Below the pieces are notes generated by a model. The model had not been told where the DNA came from and made no database searches. It saw only the letters and a program-made list of their open reading frames with translations. Made by a program: the position numbers and the translations under genes. 64,000 bases of DNA from Apoda limacodes (taxonomy: Eukaryota > Arthropoda > Insecta > Lepidoptera > Limacodidae). Shown piece after piece: positions 54,491 to 64,000 of this stretch. The stretch is taken from assembly GCA_946406115.1 (NCBI GenBank), contig OX291550.1, forward strand, positions 22,730,722 through 22,794,721. Direction: 5' to 3'. Position 1 is the stretch's first letter. Every line of letters starts with the position of its first letter.

Positions 54491-57085
54491 TAGCTGAGTT
54501 CAGGTTAACATAATAGTTTATATTCATACATTCGTATTCAATCGTCTTGCGACACACTAACATATACTCACATTAAATGTAAATTGACTTAATCGACAGC
54601 AAGTCGACAACTCGCGGTGTGTTGAACGATATTTTTTTTTTTTCACATAATTTTTTCAATTCATACAATAAAATTTCCTAAATCAACGGTATCACTGTTT
54701 TAAATACCCTGATGATGAACATATAAGTTAGGAAACATAATACAAAACTTTTGCTGAAATATATTAGAATATACAAAAAAAAAAATTTTTTTTTGTTTTT
54801 ATTACTTTTTACATATTTTTTCTATTTTAATTGCTTGAAAACATTTAACAATTCTAGGATATTTAAAATAACTAAGCTTATTAAATTAACGTACTAAACA
54901 GTAAATTTGCTGAAATGCAAGAATTTTTTAACTTTTAAACCCATTATTATCAAACTTATATCATGCGATCGATAGCACTTGTTTTGCACTACATTAATGT
55001 GTTAACTGATATATATCCAAATAGGTATTAAACCTTTACATTAATTTTTTTTTGTGTAGCTTAAACAGATATGTATAAATAAGGTTAAAGTGCTATTTCA
55101 TACGGAAAATTATTGAATGATGAATGTTTGTATTGAAAAAACACAGCGTGTGCCTTTAACAATTTAAGTATTACAACGTGCCAGCTAAGCTCGCGGCCCC
55201 GGCCCTCGTCACTCATCTAACGCCGAAAAGGGAAAAGAAGTTTTTTATTATACTTTTCCCCGCGATATTCACACAGTTCAGGGTCCCGTACGTTTTACTA
55301 ACTTTTTCAAGTTTTGTTCATAGTTAGTAAGGATGATAAAGAGAGGGGTCCAAATGCACGAACTCAAAAAACCACGGCTTAGGGGGAATGGAGCAGCTAA
55401 CTAGAGCCGCTATAAGACATTTTTAATTTTCTTTTGAAAGACAGCTAATTATAAAAATTTAAATCTTGAAAATATTAAATTTGTGATTGGATATTTTTAG
55501 AACGTTTTGTATTGTTTGTAGGATAGGTTATATATATATATCTGTGAATTGTTGTAGGCTTTTCTGCTAAAAACGGCCACATTTAACAAAAGTGAGTAAA
55601 AATTTAAATAGAGTAATAGAAAACGTCCTATAAATAGTTTGTGACTAGTTTAATATTTTCAATATTTGGATTCTTGAAATTCGCTTTCTTCCAAGGGAAA
55701 ATTTGAAATATTTAATGGGGGCACTACTTAGCTGCTATAGACCCCCTAAGTTGGTGTAACCTTATTCTATATTCTTAACCAACTTCAAAAAAGAAGGAGG
55801 TCATCAAATCGTCAGCGTGTTTTTTCCAAGATTTTCTTCTCTTAATCAGATTAAAATAGATACCAAAACAACTCCTAGTGACATAAGCATTTCCTAGTAG
55901 ATCAATCTTATAAATACACAAATCTTCATAGAAATAGGAAATACAATATAAATGTACATACATAAAAATGTAAAAATAAAATGTAAATTCATTGTTTGGA
56001 GGAAATCTTTTGATTGCATCTTTGCTATGAAAATATTTATTAACATTGATGATATAGATAGAACAAGAAACATAAAATAATATATTGTTATAAGTAACAA
56101 ATAAGTTATATAAAAATAAATAAGGAATATTACCTACATTACAATTGACGGTAATATTTTACATTCCAGCATTATTTTAATTATTGAGACCATCGTAGAA
56201 ATACTAAGGCATTGTTATTTCTGTTTGGAAACGTTATTCATTTACGTTAAGACCTATTTGCTGGCTGTTTCGTAAACGTGACAATATTATTATGGCACGT
56301 AAAACTCGTTTACCAAACACAATATGCAAATTAGATTTTCCTTTTGAATGTCTTCCTTTGACATTTTGCTTTGAGAAAATTTTGTAAATAAAGTACCTAT
56401 ATCAACATGAAATAATACAAAAATAGTGTAAATATTATGGTGTAACTTCTATATTGCATATGTTCTGGTTGCACGAACCTTATGGATCATGTTTTAATTA
56501 CAGTAGCAAATTTCCCGAAATACTCATTGCTAAATTTATTTAGTAGAGCAGTTGGAGAATTAGGACTTCGTCATCGATAAACTCAACTGCTCAATGTTCT
56601 GGTGCCTCACTATTGAACTGAACGGCTAAATATTATATGTTCATGATGATTTGAGGTAATTAAAAAATGTCGTAAATATTAGGTTATCTTTATTTATTGT
56701 ATGCCTATGCCTGTGTATGAAAGTCATCAACTGTGTAAAGCGTGGCTTTGGGCAAAAGGAAAATATGTATACACGTCCAAAGCATTGTTTGTATTTCTTA
56801 GCATGTTTAAAATTCACGCATTTTTTAAGCTTATTTAACTTTACTTATTGTTAGTTAGTTGCTACAGCTGTTGGTAAAAGAGGCTTAGGACATAGTCCAG
56901 CACGCTGGACCAGAAAGAATGAGATTCAGTAAAGTTAAAGCAAATTAAATAAGCACAACTAGTACCCACGTTGTTTTTTATGACATAAGAATATTATTCC
57001 TTTTTAAAGTATCTACATCGGGCCAGTACTTATGGAGATATTAAATAATAAACTAAGAACATCCCTGCCGCTTAAGGCCAGTGAG
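54491..57085. other. AT-rich DNA, one short repeat end
   Basis: AACCAACTTCAAAAAAGAAG at 55,778 is a common start of a lepidopteran dispersed repeat; the body is not recognisable. A GC-richer spot (TCGCGGCCCCGGCCCTCGTC) is at about 55,190. No gene is supported. Confidence 0.4.
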
Positions 57086-57175
57086 CCGCGGGTACGTCTG
57101 ACGTCACTGTGACTGAATGTACCGCGCGCGCACCATATATAAAGTGCGATACATTCTTTCAAAATTTGATAATCA
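57085..57175 (+). promoter_or_regulatory. Candidate RNA polymerase II promoter
   Basis: This is a CG-rich island in AT-rich DNA with a perfect CRE palindrome, TGACGTCA (57,099-57,106), GCGCGCGC near 57,124, and a TATA box, TATATAAA (57,136-57,143). An initiator would be expected about 30 bp downstream, near 57,166. It could belong to a small gene, a first exon, or an LTR; no TG...CA ends with a duplication were found around it. Confidence 0.35.
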
Positions 57176-57227
57176 AAGAGTGTGATTTTGTGATGATTAC
57201 GTTTACATAATCTGGTACCTACTCATA

Positions 57228-57374
57228 ATGAGTACTAATAAAATGGAAGCTGGTTTTCAAGCTCAATCAGATAACAAATCAGATAAGTGGATTCTTTTAT
57301 GGTGTAGTTTACCAGTGCCGAAATCCGTGGCTGAAAACTACAAAGGTCTTCATTTATCAAACTATGTAAACTGA
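57228..57374 (+). CDS. Hypothetical 48-codon frame downstream of the candidate promoter
   Basis: The first ATG after the TATA box opens a frame beginning MSTNKMEAGFQAQSDNKSDK and continuing WILLWCSLPVPKSVAENY to a TGA. Its composition is less AT-driven than neighbouring chance frames. A possible splice donor (GTAAAC) precedes the stop by six bases, so this could be a first exon. I recognise no family. It may equally be chance. Confidence 0.2.
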   Translation: MSTNKMEAGFQAQSDNKSDKWILLWCSLPVPKSVAENYKGLHLSNYVN

Positions 57375-57860
57375 TGAAATATGTACCAAATTATAATATT
57401 TAGGTCAACTTCAGTCCGCGCCACCACTCAAGTCCTATAGCTGCGGCGCCATCTACCCTTAATCGTGAAGCCAGTAGTCGTGTAAATCTTGCCAATAAGA
57501 ATTTTTATTTTTCCCTACATCCTATCAAATTAAAATTTCTATTGATTGATTGAATTGATATTTCTCTGCTTCCCTATATGCGTTTGCCATATGTCAAACT
57601 CAACTTTTTTGTTCAAATAGACTTGTAAACAGCCCTTTTCAATCGTCAGTTTAATTATTATTTAAAAAAATTACCAAAAAAATTATTTAAATTATTTAAA
57701 TCACCACCGCTATGTATTTTGTTAATCGGTGAAACTCCTATAACCAGGCTGGCTACTTTTTTGTAAGGCTTCTCCTTCTAAACAAATGAACCGATCTCTC
57801 TGAAATTGGGCATGTATATGCAAATTGGGCACGTCAATATTTATAAAAAAAATGCTTAGT
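57375..57860. other. No supported feature; repeat trace
   Basis: Around 57,775-57,835, AACAAATGAACCGATCTCTC and TGAAATTGGGC match a dispersed-repeat line also seen near 6310. Confidence 0.35.
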
Positions 57861-58428
57861 AAAAAGAAATAAAAAACCTGACTGCAAAAAACATTAAGAA
57901 TAAATCAGAAATTAAAACGTACCAAATATTTAACTATAAGCAGACGGAACTCATTTTATGGCCACTTATTATCGGTCGGATGTGGCCGAGGGGTTTAAAT
58001 AGTCGATGGTGGCCGAGGGTCTTAAATTTCACTTCACGTCCCAAGTGGTGAAGGTTCGAACCTCGGGGTCGGCGTGTACCAATGAGTCTTTTCTTAATTT
58101 CTCAAGTACACTGATTTATTTATTCACACCACTGGATTTTCGGTGAAGGAAACATTGTGAGGAAACCTGCATACGTCAAGAAAAAATATCCACATTCCGC
58201 ACTGGGCCTGCGTGTGGCCCAAATCACGCTCGCTTATGAGGGTAGGCCGTGCCTTAACAGTGGGGACGTATGAAGACCGGCAAGAAGACTTACTTTAGGT
58301 AGTGTAAACAATCTGTAAACTCTTTGTACTTGCATTAAAATGAGTCCCGCCTGCTTATAGTATAATATTTGGTATGTTTTAATTTCTGTTTTGGGCTTAA
58401 TGTTTTTGGTTGTTTTTTTTATTTAATT
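57861..58428. repeat. Inverted repeats of about 95 bp flanking a SINE
   Basis: 57,861-57,958 is the reverse complement of about 58,335-58,428. Shared runs are TAAAATGAG, CTGCTTATAG, ATATTTGGTA and GTTTTAATTTCTG. The SINE at 57,978-58,290 fills the loop. Confidence 0.75.
57978..58290 (+). mobile_element. tRNA-derived SINE, nearly complete
   Basis: There is a box A-like TGGTGGCCGAGG (58,007-58,018) and a box B GGTTCGAACCT (58,053-58,063), 34 bp apart. A box A-like duplicate, TGTGGCCGAGG, precedes at 57,981. The body has TTCGGTGAAGGAAACATTGT, GAGGAAACCTGC, CCGCACTGGGCCTGCGTGTG and GTAGGCCGTGCC. The head resembles tRNA-Leu/Ser (inference). This organisation is like lepidopteran HaSE-type SINEs. 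Confidence 0.8.
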
Positions 58429-58912
58429 ATTTATTTTTATTCATAGCTTTTTAGTGTTATTTTTTCCATTTTATAACTCGCGCTTTTTATTATAAGTGTT
58501 ATATATTTTCGTACTCGCCTTTTAAATATTTTGTTTTGATACCCAACTTGAGTGTCTCGAATAAATATATATCCCGCACATTAAAGCGCATAAAATCCAC
58601 CATTTTTATTTTTTAAGAATTTCATGTACTCACTGTCTCTCTCACAGTTGGGATGAATCTAACGACAGCGACGCCTCTAAAGCTTAAATCCATCAAGCCG
58701 TTTAGGCTACAGATCGTGCCAAAGAAATATACATACATACATACATACACTCGAAAAACGTATTTCTCCTTCTGGCACGGTCGGGTAAAATAAAACACAA
58801 AATTCGCTAAAGTGATGCAACCTAGTTAAATTTTATTGCAATAGTTCCAGTTTCCATAGCATGGTGGAAGTGGTGGCGCGCTCTGAGCTGTTTTGTGGTT
58901 GGTATCAGAATG
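58429..58912. other. AT-rich DNA with (CATA)n
   Basis: A short (ACAT)n run lies at 58,731-58,748. No gene or element termini are recognised. Confidence 0.45.
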
Positions 58913-58913
58913 G

Positions 58914-59333
58914 ATATATCGCAGCCATCTGGTTAAATTAGCCAGTTAATTGAGTGCCTAGGCAGATTGTTAAGTATGGAAAAGATATTATCATATAACT
59001 GAACAGATTATTGAATGAAACTTGGTTGGAATGCTCCTCTCGCTTCGTTCACTCCGCCTCGACGTTTACAAAAAGGAAACTGAACCTAACCCAACATAAA
59101 TCATTTATTCAGTGCGATTTCTGTTCCGTTCTTTTCCACATTTGACAATCTGCCTAGGCTTCCAACTAACTGGGTAATTTAACCAGATGGCTACGACAGA
59201 TATAAAGTATGGAAAGGAAAGGAACAGAAATCGCACTCTATAAGGTTTGTATGATGGGTTAGGTTCAGTTTCTCTTGTGTCAACGTAGATGCGGAGTGAG
59301 CAAAGCGAGCGAAGCATTCCAATCAGGTTTCAT
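58914..59333. repeat. Alternating inverted repeats A-B-A'-B'
   Basis: A (58,914-58,985, TCGCAGCCATCTGGTTAAAT) is inverted at A' (59,131-59,203). B (59,014-59,127, GGAATGCTCCTCTCGCTTCG) is inverted at B' (59,221-59,333). Copy 1 at 13,203 has A-B-A' only. The 70-codon minus frame here is a shadow. Confidence 0.75.
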
Positions 59334-60230
59334 ATAGCCCAGACATAAAATTACGAAGAACCCAGACATAAAATTTTAGTCGGATCTGCTCAGCGGATCC
59401 GCAGAAACATATACCAAAATTGAAATTTATGTAGTACTGGTTCTTAATAGAGTTGTTTGTACATTTCGGCACTATAAAATATTTATAGTTAAAAAACTGA
59501 ACCAGACTCAAATCAGAAACTTCATTTGTTTCAAACACAATTAACCATACATAAACACTGTGTGCTTTATCGCTGTCAACGCAATGGCTAACAGGCAGCG
59601 ACGGTCACAGTGACGTCACGCACTGTACGCCGCGGAAACTCAGCAACCGGCGCATTTATTTGATTGCTATTAACTTATTTTTGGTCGTATGACAAAGATA
59701 ATTACACCAATATTTTGGATTTTTCATGGTCTTTAATAATATATCCAAAACTCAAATCCCCGTTGATCCTCATTGGCAGACGTTATCAATCTAGCGGCCA
59801 CTTGCCTGTCAACATTTTTAAGCCGCCTATAAGGCCTAGCGAATTAACGCCCGCCACCTTTAGATATTACTAATTTTCTTTTCGCACAAAGCGTATTCCG
59901 ACAATGAACATACAATATAGAAACAATTAACATTAGTCACAAGCTATTTAAGGAACGTTTTGTTTCTGGAATACACGTGTGAGTTTCAACTGACATTTCT
60001 GGCTAAGTGGCCACTTTTGTGTTTTTTACTCACCTTGTTTAGCAATAATCATCAGCACGCTTAACATACGGGTTGGCGATTGGAAATATATGGGGAAGCC
60101 TATGCTTAGCAGTGGATGTATTTCAGCTGTAAAGAAACTGTACTTTTTTCAATATTTGAGTAGGTTGATAATATTAACAAGGAAATTAATAACCATATTT
60201 TGAAACAATATTAGGTGAATGCATTTAGTT
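59334..60230. other. No supported gene; CG-rich island with CRE
   Basis: At about 59,595-59,655 a CG-rich stretch contains TGACGTCA (59,611-59,618) and GTACGCCGCGG, similar in type to 57,085-57,130. No TATA box or frame follows that I can support. Confidence 0.35.
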
Positions 60231-60370
60231 GTAACTGAATTAAATAGAGTTACTGCGGTTGCAGCTTTGAGCTTCAGCCAGATTTATGTAGGTAGAGCAC
60301 TAAGTTACTAGAATACCCAAACCGCAGTTGTAAAATTATAAAGGGGATTACAGGAGGTTTGAAGATGAGT
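60231..60370 (+). repeat. Repeat P, copy 1
   Basis: Diverged from 63,215-63,345. Shared runs: AGTTACTGC, CAAGTTACTAG-type, and CGCAGTTGTAAA/CACAGTTGTAAA. Confidence 0.5.
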
Positions 60371-60459
60371 TTATAAGCTGTTATCTAAGTATAATATAAC
60401 TAAGTGTGTTTACTTTATTTTATTAATTTTGTCTATGAGAAAAAGGGCTTGGATTTCTT

Positions 60460-60659
60460 ATAAAAAAACTGGTTGCCTGTAAAGTCGGTATACGGGCGAA
60501 AGTTTTACGTGACAATGATTTTATGTCTGTCTCTCTCGCTCTTAGGCGGGCGCGTGCCTCTCACTCGCTCTCATTGTGAGCGCATAACGTGAGCGGAGCG
60601 TAACGCAGTTTCTTGAAGTGTCACCCGGCAAACCAATTTAAAAGACGTTGTCACGTCAA
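60460..60659 (+). repeat. Dispersed repeat Z, copy 2
   Basis: It matches 24,061-24,282 almost base for base apart from two deletions totalling about 22 bp (after ACGTGACAA and after GGCGGGC). It is bounded by ATAAAAAAACTGG on the left and GTCACGTCAA on the right. Confidence 0.8.
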
Positions 60660-60805
60660 CAGGTTCAAACAAAAGGCTCTCAAACCAAATCTTTTGTACC
60701 TATTTGGTAAAAATGACTTTACGAATTTGACGCAGTCAGGAATCTTTTTCCTACATTTTTGCTTGAACTTAAAGTGCATGCACGATTGCAGCGCAATTCG
60801 ATAAC

Positions 60806-60940
60806 TAAAAGTTGGTTAAAATGTACCCCCACAAATTTATCATTATTTCTAGTTCTTGCACCATCACCAGACCCTAATCATTTATAATGTATTCGATCAG
60901 AACATTGAAAAGAGTCAAAACATGATACATAAATTTTGCG
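60806..60940 (+). repeat. Repeat Q, copy 1
   Basis: AAGTTGGTTAAAATGTACCC, TTCTTGCACCATCACCAGAC and AACATTGAAAAGAGTCAAAA recur in the same order at 62,483-62,591, which lacks about 26 bp after the CCCCCA. Confidence 0.85.
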
Positions 60941-62480
60941 TTAGCCTATTTTAGAAATAGCTGTTTACACCTACAGCGCTTATCGCAATTATTATCCTTT
61001 TAGCCTGCTAGGGGCCCTTATTGAATTTTAGTTTGATTAGAAAAACAATTGTGATGAAAAGCAAATTTTACTCGTATTAAGATCAAAGTAATTTATTTCT
61101 TCTAGTAATCTCTGTTTACTGGGGCGAAAGATCAACCTAGCTAGGTCTCATTTCTAGGTAAAAGAGGTCGTGCTGTAACGCTTACGTTAAAACTTCGTAG
61201 TAAATAAAATATTTATTTAAAAATTTAATTATAAACCCTTCAGCTAATTAGTTATTAACACTTAAATCTAGTTCATATTTTCTATATCTAAACAATATAA
61301 CAATTTATGCTAAAATACAAAAATAAATTTAAAAATACTCACTAACAAATAAATAATACACATTAAACATAGAATAAATCTTTCAAAACTTATAAAAGAC
61401 AAGTAAATTATTTCTATTAGTAGATACCTAATCACCTAACATCATCGCCCGGCTACATCTGAACCGGTTTGGCGAGTTTCGTACGCCCGCTACTTGGTCT
61501 AGCTGCCTCGAACACACTTACACCTTACCAGCTGTCGGCAAGATATGCTATACACATTTTGTGTTTTAAGATAAGATATTTAACCTTATACTAAATTACT
61601 TCTAAATACTTACTAGTGAAAAACCCCAAAACTATAGGGTAAGTTGTTTAATTATATTATAAGTGATTAGCTATATTTTCATAGTTGTAAATGTGACTAG
61701 CCTGGTGTTGTTTTGACATGGCATTGCCATGACCTCTAACCGTGCAAAAAGCCACGGCATACTTTAGAAAAGTGATTTTAAACGTAGATTTGATTTTTAA
61801 ACTATTATGTAATTAAAGTACCTAGAATAAAAAGTATTTAATTAATCTTTTATCATCATTTTCATTATTTGTTTTGCTCATTGCAATTAGCTAAATTAAA
61901 ATAAATCTATAACTTCTTGAAACTTCTTCTGTAGTCCTTATGCTTGTTTGCCATAAACCTTGACTGCCTCATCTCGATCACTAATAAGAGTATACGGTCT
62001 AGCTACTGCAAGTAGACGTTTTATTCCTGCTTTTAGTCGAAAGGATCATCATGTTGCAATCATGTTGAAAAACTGGACACTGGACTAAATGGCTAAAATA
62101 ATGATTTCAGGGTTTTTTCATCTTCCCTACAATCTACCTCAATCTACTTCCTGTTGATGCCTGCAGCCTACCAGCAGGCGATTTCTAAATTTTATTTTGC
62201 TGCCGCCGCCGCGCCGTGGTGAACACGCAGGAAAGCCTATCGTACTTAAGTTGACCAATTGTCGATGCAATTCGAAGACCATTGCTAGTCAGAAAAAGAA
62301 CCCCGACCTTTCTACATACTTCTATATAATCATTCTGCTACATACCTTAAGTTTATTAATATAAATTATTTATTTCTAAATTATTTTTTTATTATTTAAG
62401 ATGTCACCCTAAATCAACGTGACAGTGCTTCCACGCATGAAGCAAGAAACTTGGCTTGACCACGTAATATATCTAACTAT
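60941..62480. other. AT-rich DNA, no feature recognised
   Basis: A GC-rich spot, TGCTGCCGCCGCCGCGCCGT, lies near 62,200. No frame or RNA gene is supported. Confidence 0.45.
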
Positions 62481-62482
62481 TA

Positions 62483-62591
62483 TAAAGTTGGTTAAAATGT
62501 ACCCCCATGTTCTTGCACGATCACCAGACCCTATTCATTTATAATGTATTCAATCAGAACATTGAAAAGAGTCAAAACATGATACATTTAT
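62483..62591 (+). repeat. Repeat Q, copy 2
   Basis: This is the second copy of 60,806-60,940 with very high identity over the shared part. Confidence 0.85.
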
Positions 62592-62734
62592 TGTAAGTTG
62601 GTAAGGAGTTCAGCATCCTGCACATTTCAGGTGATTGAAGTAACAGGATACCGAATTGAACAGACCTGTGGATGTCGCTCATATCCCTTCATCAACTAAA
62701 ACAGAGCTGATGATCTTTAAACGTTAAGTTTTTT

Positions 62735-62931
62735 GTATGGAAACCCACCTTAAATGTTTAATCTTTCAACTCTTTAAAATTTGTTAGATAATCCAGCATT
62801 ATAAATTTATTATTATATGTTATGCTGTAAAAATTTCAGGTTTCTAGCTATTTTGGTCTAAAAGATAGAGTAAAGAGCTCGGACATACAGATAGACAGCG
62901 TAATAGGGCACTTTGGGTACGGAACCCTAAA
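62735..62931 (+). mobile_element. CGGCCAAGTG-type element, 3' part
   Basis: TTGTATGGAAACCC near 62,733 is followed by AGCTCGGACATACAGATAGA and the diagnostic end TTTGGGTACGGAACCCTAAA. The 5' end is missing. Confidence 0.65.
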
Positions 62932-63214
62932 AAAGTGTTATTTGGTTTAATACTCTTCATAAAGAGAACAAACCATAATCTTAATTTAATTTACAAACAC
63001 ACACTTTGTATTAAAGCACTTTACGAATAAGCTTTACAAGTATTTTATTCAGAAATTTGGTTCCATGGGTTCTTCAAGTCATATTTTAATTACTTATTGT
63101 TTTAAAATAATAGTTAGCACACACTATGAAGTGTCAAAATCATCAACTCTTATATTATAAAGGTAAGGTAATGTTGTACAATTCACGACTTTGCCTTGAC
63201 AAGATCGTCTTGAA

Positions 63215-63345
63215 ACTTAATTTAATGAAGTTACTGCAGTGGTCGTAGCTTTAAGTTTAACCAACTATGAATGGACTTGTGTAGGTACAGCTCAAGTTAC
63301 TAGTTTGTACGACTACGAAGCCACAGTTGTAAATTTCAAGAGTGG
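63215..63345 (+). repeat. Repeat P, copy 2
   Basis: Diverged partner of 60,231-60,370. The 83-codon frame starting at 63,239 overlaps it and shows no family resemblance. Confidence 0.5.
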
Positions 63346-64000
63346 ATGTACTTTAAGGGCTGTTGGTAACTTTGGCTGTTATAATAAATATGTTTCCAAA
63401 TTTGTTTTTTACTATGTTACATATATTCTAAATTATAACTTAGTAATTGATTGTAAATGTATAATGAGGTACTTAGAACATGTGCATTAGTGGAAGGTAA
63501 AGCGTAGAGGTAATCAACACAACTACGTTCGAAGACACGATTAGGGGCGAAGTGAAGGAAAATTACGTGGAAAAATAGTCACATGCTATGGGACAGTCAA
63601 AAACTTTGAAAAATAAGTTTATTGTACGGGCCTCACTTAAAAAAAATCTTTTTTTGTTTTTTTATTACTTGGTTGGGTAGCAGCTCTACCCAAAGACTTA
63701 TAATAGCTTTACAAAATTGGCCTCACTATAGAAATAGACAAATCTAATGTGCTGCAACTAGTTGTCTCTTTTTTTGTAAAATAAAAACAAAAAGTTAGAA
63801 AGCACCATGAGACCGCAGATTTGCATTATTCACACACACTTCACACTTTTGTGACAGTTATTACCTCACAGCTGTCTAAGAGATGCACTGTCTATTCTCC
63901 ATGTCTTTGGCTCTACCTAATAACAAATATTCTTTAAAACATCTACTTTTTACGGTTTCAAAGATAGAAACCTTATAATTTCGGACAGACAAACAGACAG
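63346..64000. other. No supported gene; element end cut by window edge
   Basis: The last bases (CGGACAGACAAACAGACAG) look like the (GACA)n run of a CGGCCAAGTG-type element that would continue past the window. Confidence 0.35.

Noticed and set aside
57978..58065. tRNA-Leu/Ser gene
   Set aside because: Boxes A and B are present, but the sequence continues into a SINE body and the cloverleaf arms do not pair.

Overview
The window looks like AT-rich, gene-poor nuclear DNA from a moth or butterfly (Lepidoptera). The evidence is its mobile elements: tRNA-derived SINEs that read like lepidopteran ones, LINE 3' tails with the CGGTGACCGCTTACCATCAGG-type block, short elements starting CGGCCAAGTGCGAGTCGG, and Helitron-like repeats ending in CTAG. 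I found no intact host protein gene, rRNA or functional tRNA. Most open frames are chance readings of repeats. Family names are from memory of such repeats and were not searched.

Layout. 0-10 kb: AT-rich DNA holding a long inverted repeat (about 1.79-4.14 kb) with a dead LINE in its loop and a solo LTR in one arm, two copies of a small TIR element, and the first copy of an unclassified repeat (9.78-10.34 kb). 10-29 kb: scattered SINEs, MITEs, Helitron-like pieces, a jockey-type RT fragment, minisatellites and several dispersed repeats that recur later in the window. 29-34 kb: a CR1/jockey-like LINE on the minus strand, already dead, duplicated in tandem as a unit of about 2.2 kb; the second copy carries an inverted patch copied from DNA 2.7 kb away. 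35.5-36.7 kb: a Helitron-like element split by another LINE C-terminus. 37.3-38.6 kb: more SINE, Helitron and LINE tails.

38,827-48,155 is the outstanding object: one 9.33-kb foldback-type element. It has near-identical inverted ends, an exact 9-bp target duplication (AGTAAAATC), and an interior made entirely of about 27 copies of a 330-331-bp satellite monomer, 14 in one orientation and 13 in the other, meeting at a central switch near 43.75 kb. It encodes no transposase. The 9-bp duplication and repeat-built arms recall Foldback/MULE-type DNA transposons, but the family assignment is inference.

48.7-64 kb: the inverted partner of the 9.8-kb repeat, SINE and LINE fragments, a CG-rich island with CRE and TATA motifs in front of a 48-codon frame (57.1-57.4 kb, the only weak candidate for a host or element promoter), a SINE inside a palindrome (57.9-58.4 kb), an alternating inverted-repeat structure (58.9-59.3 kb), and local dispersed repeats to the end. 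No gene network can be described; the biology here is transposon insertion, inactivation, duplication and satellite amplification.
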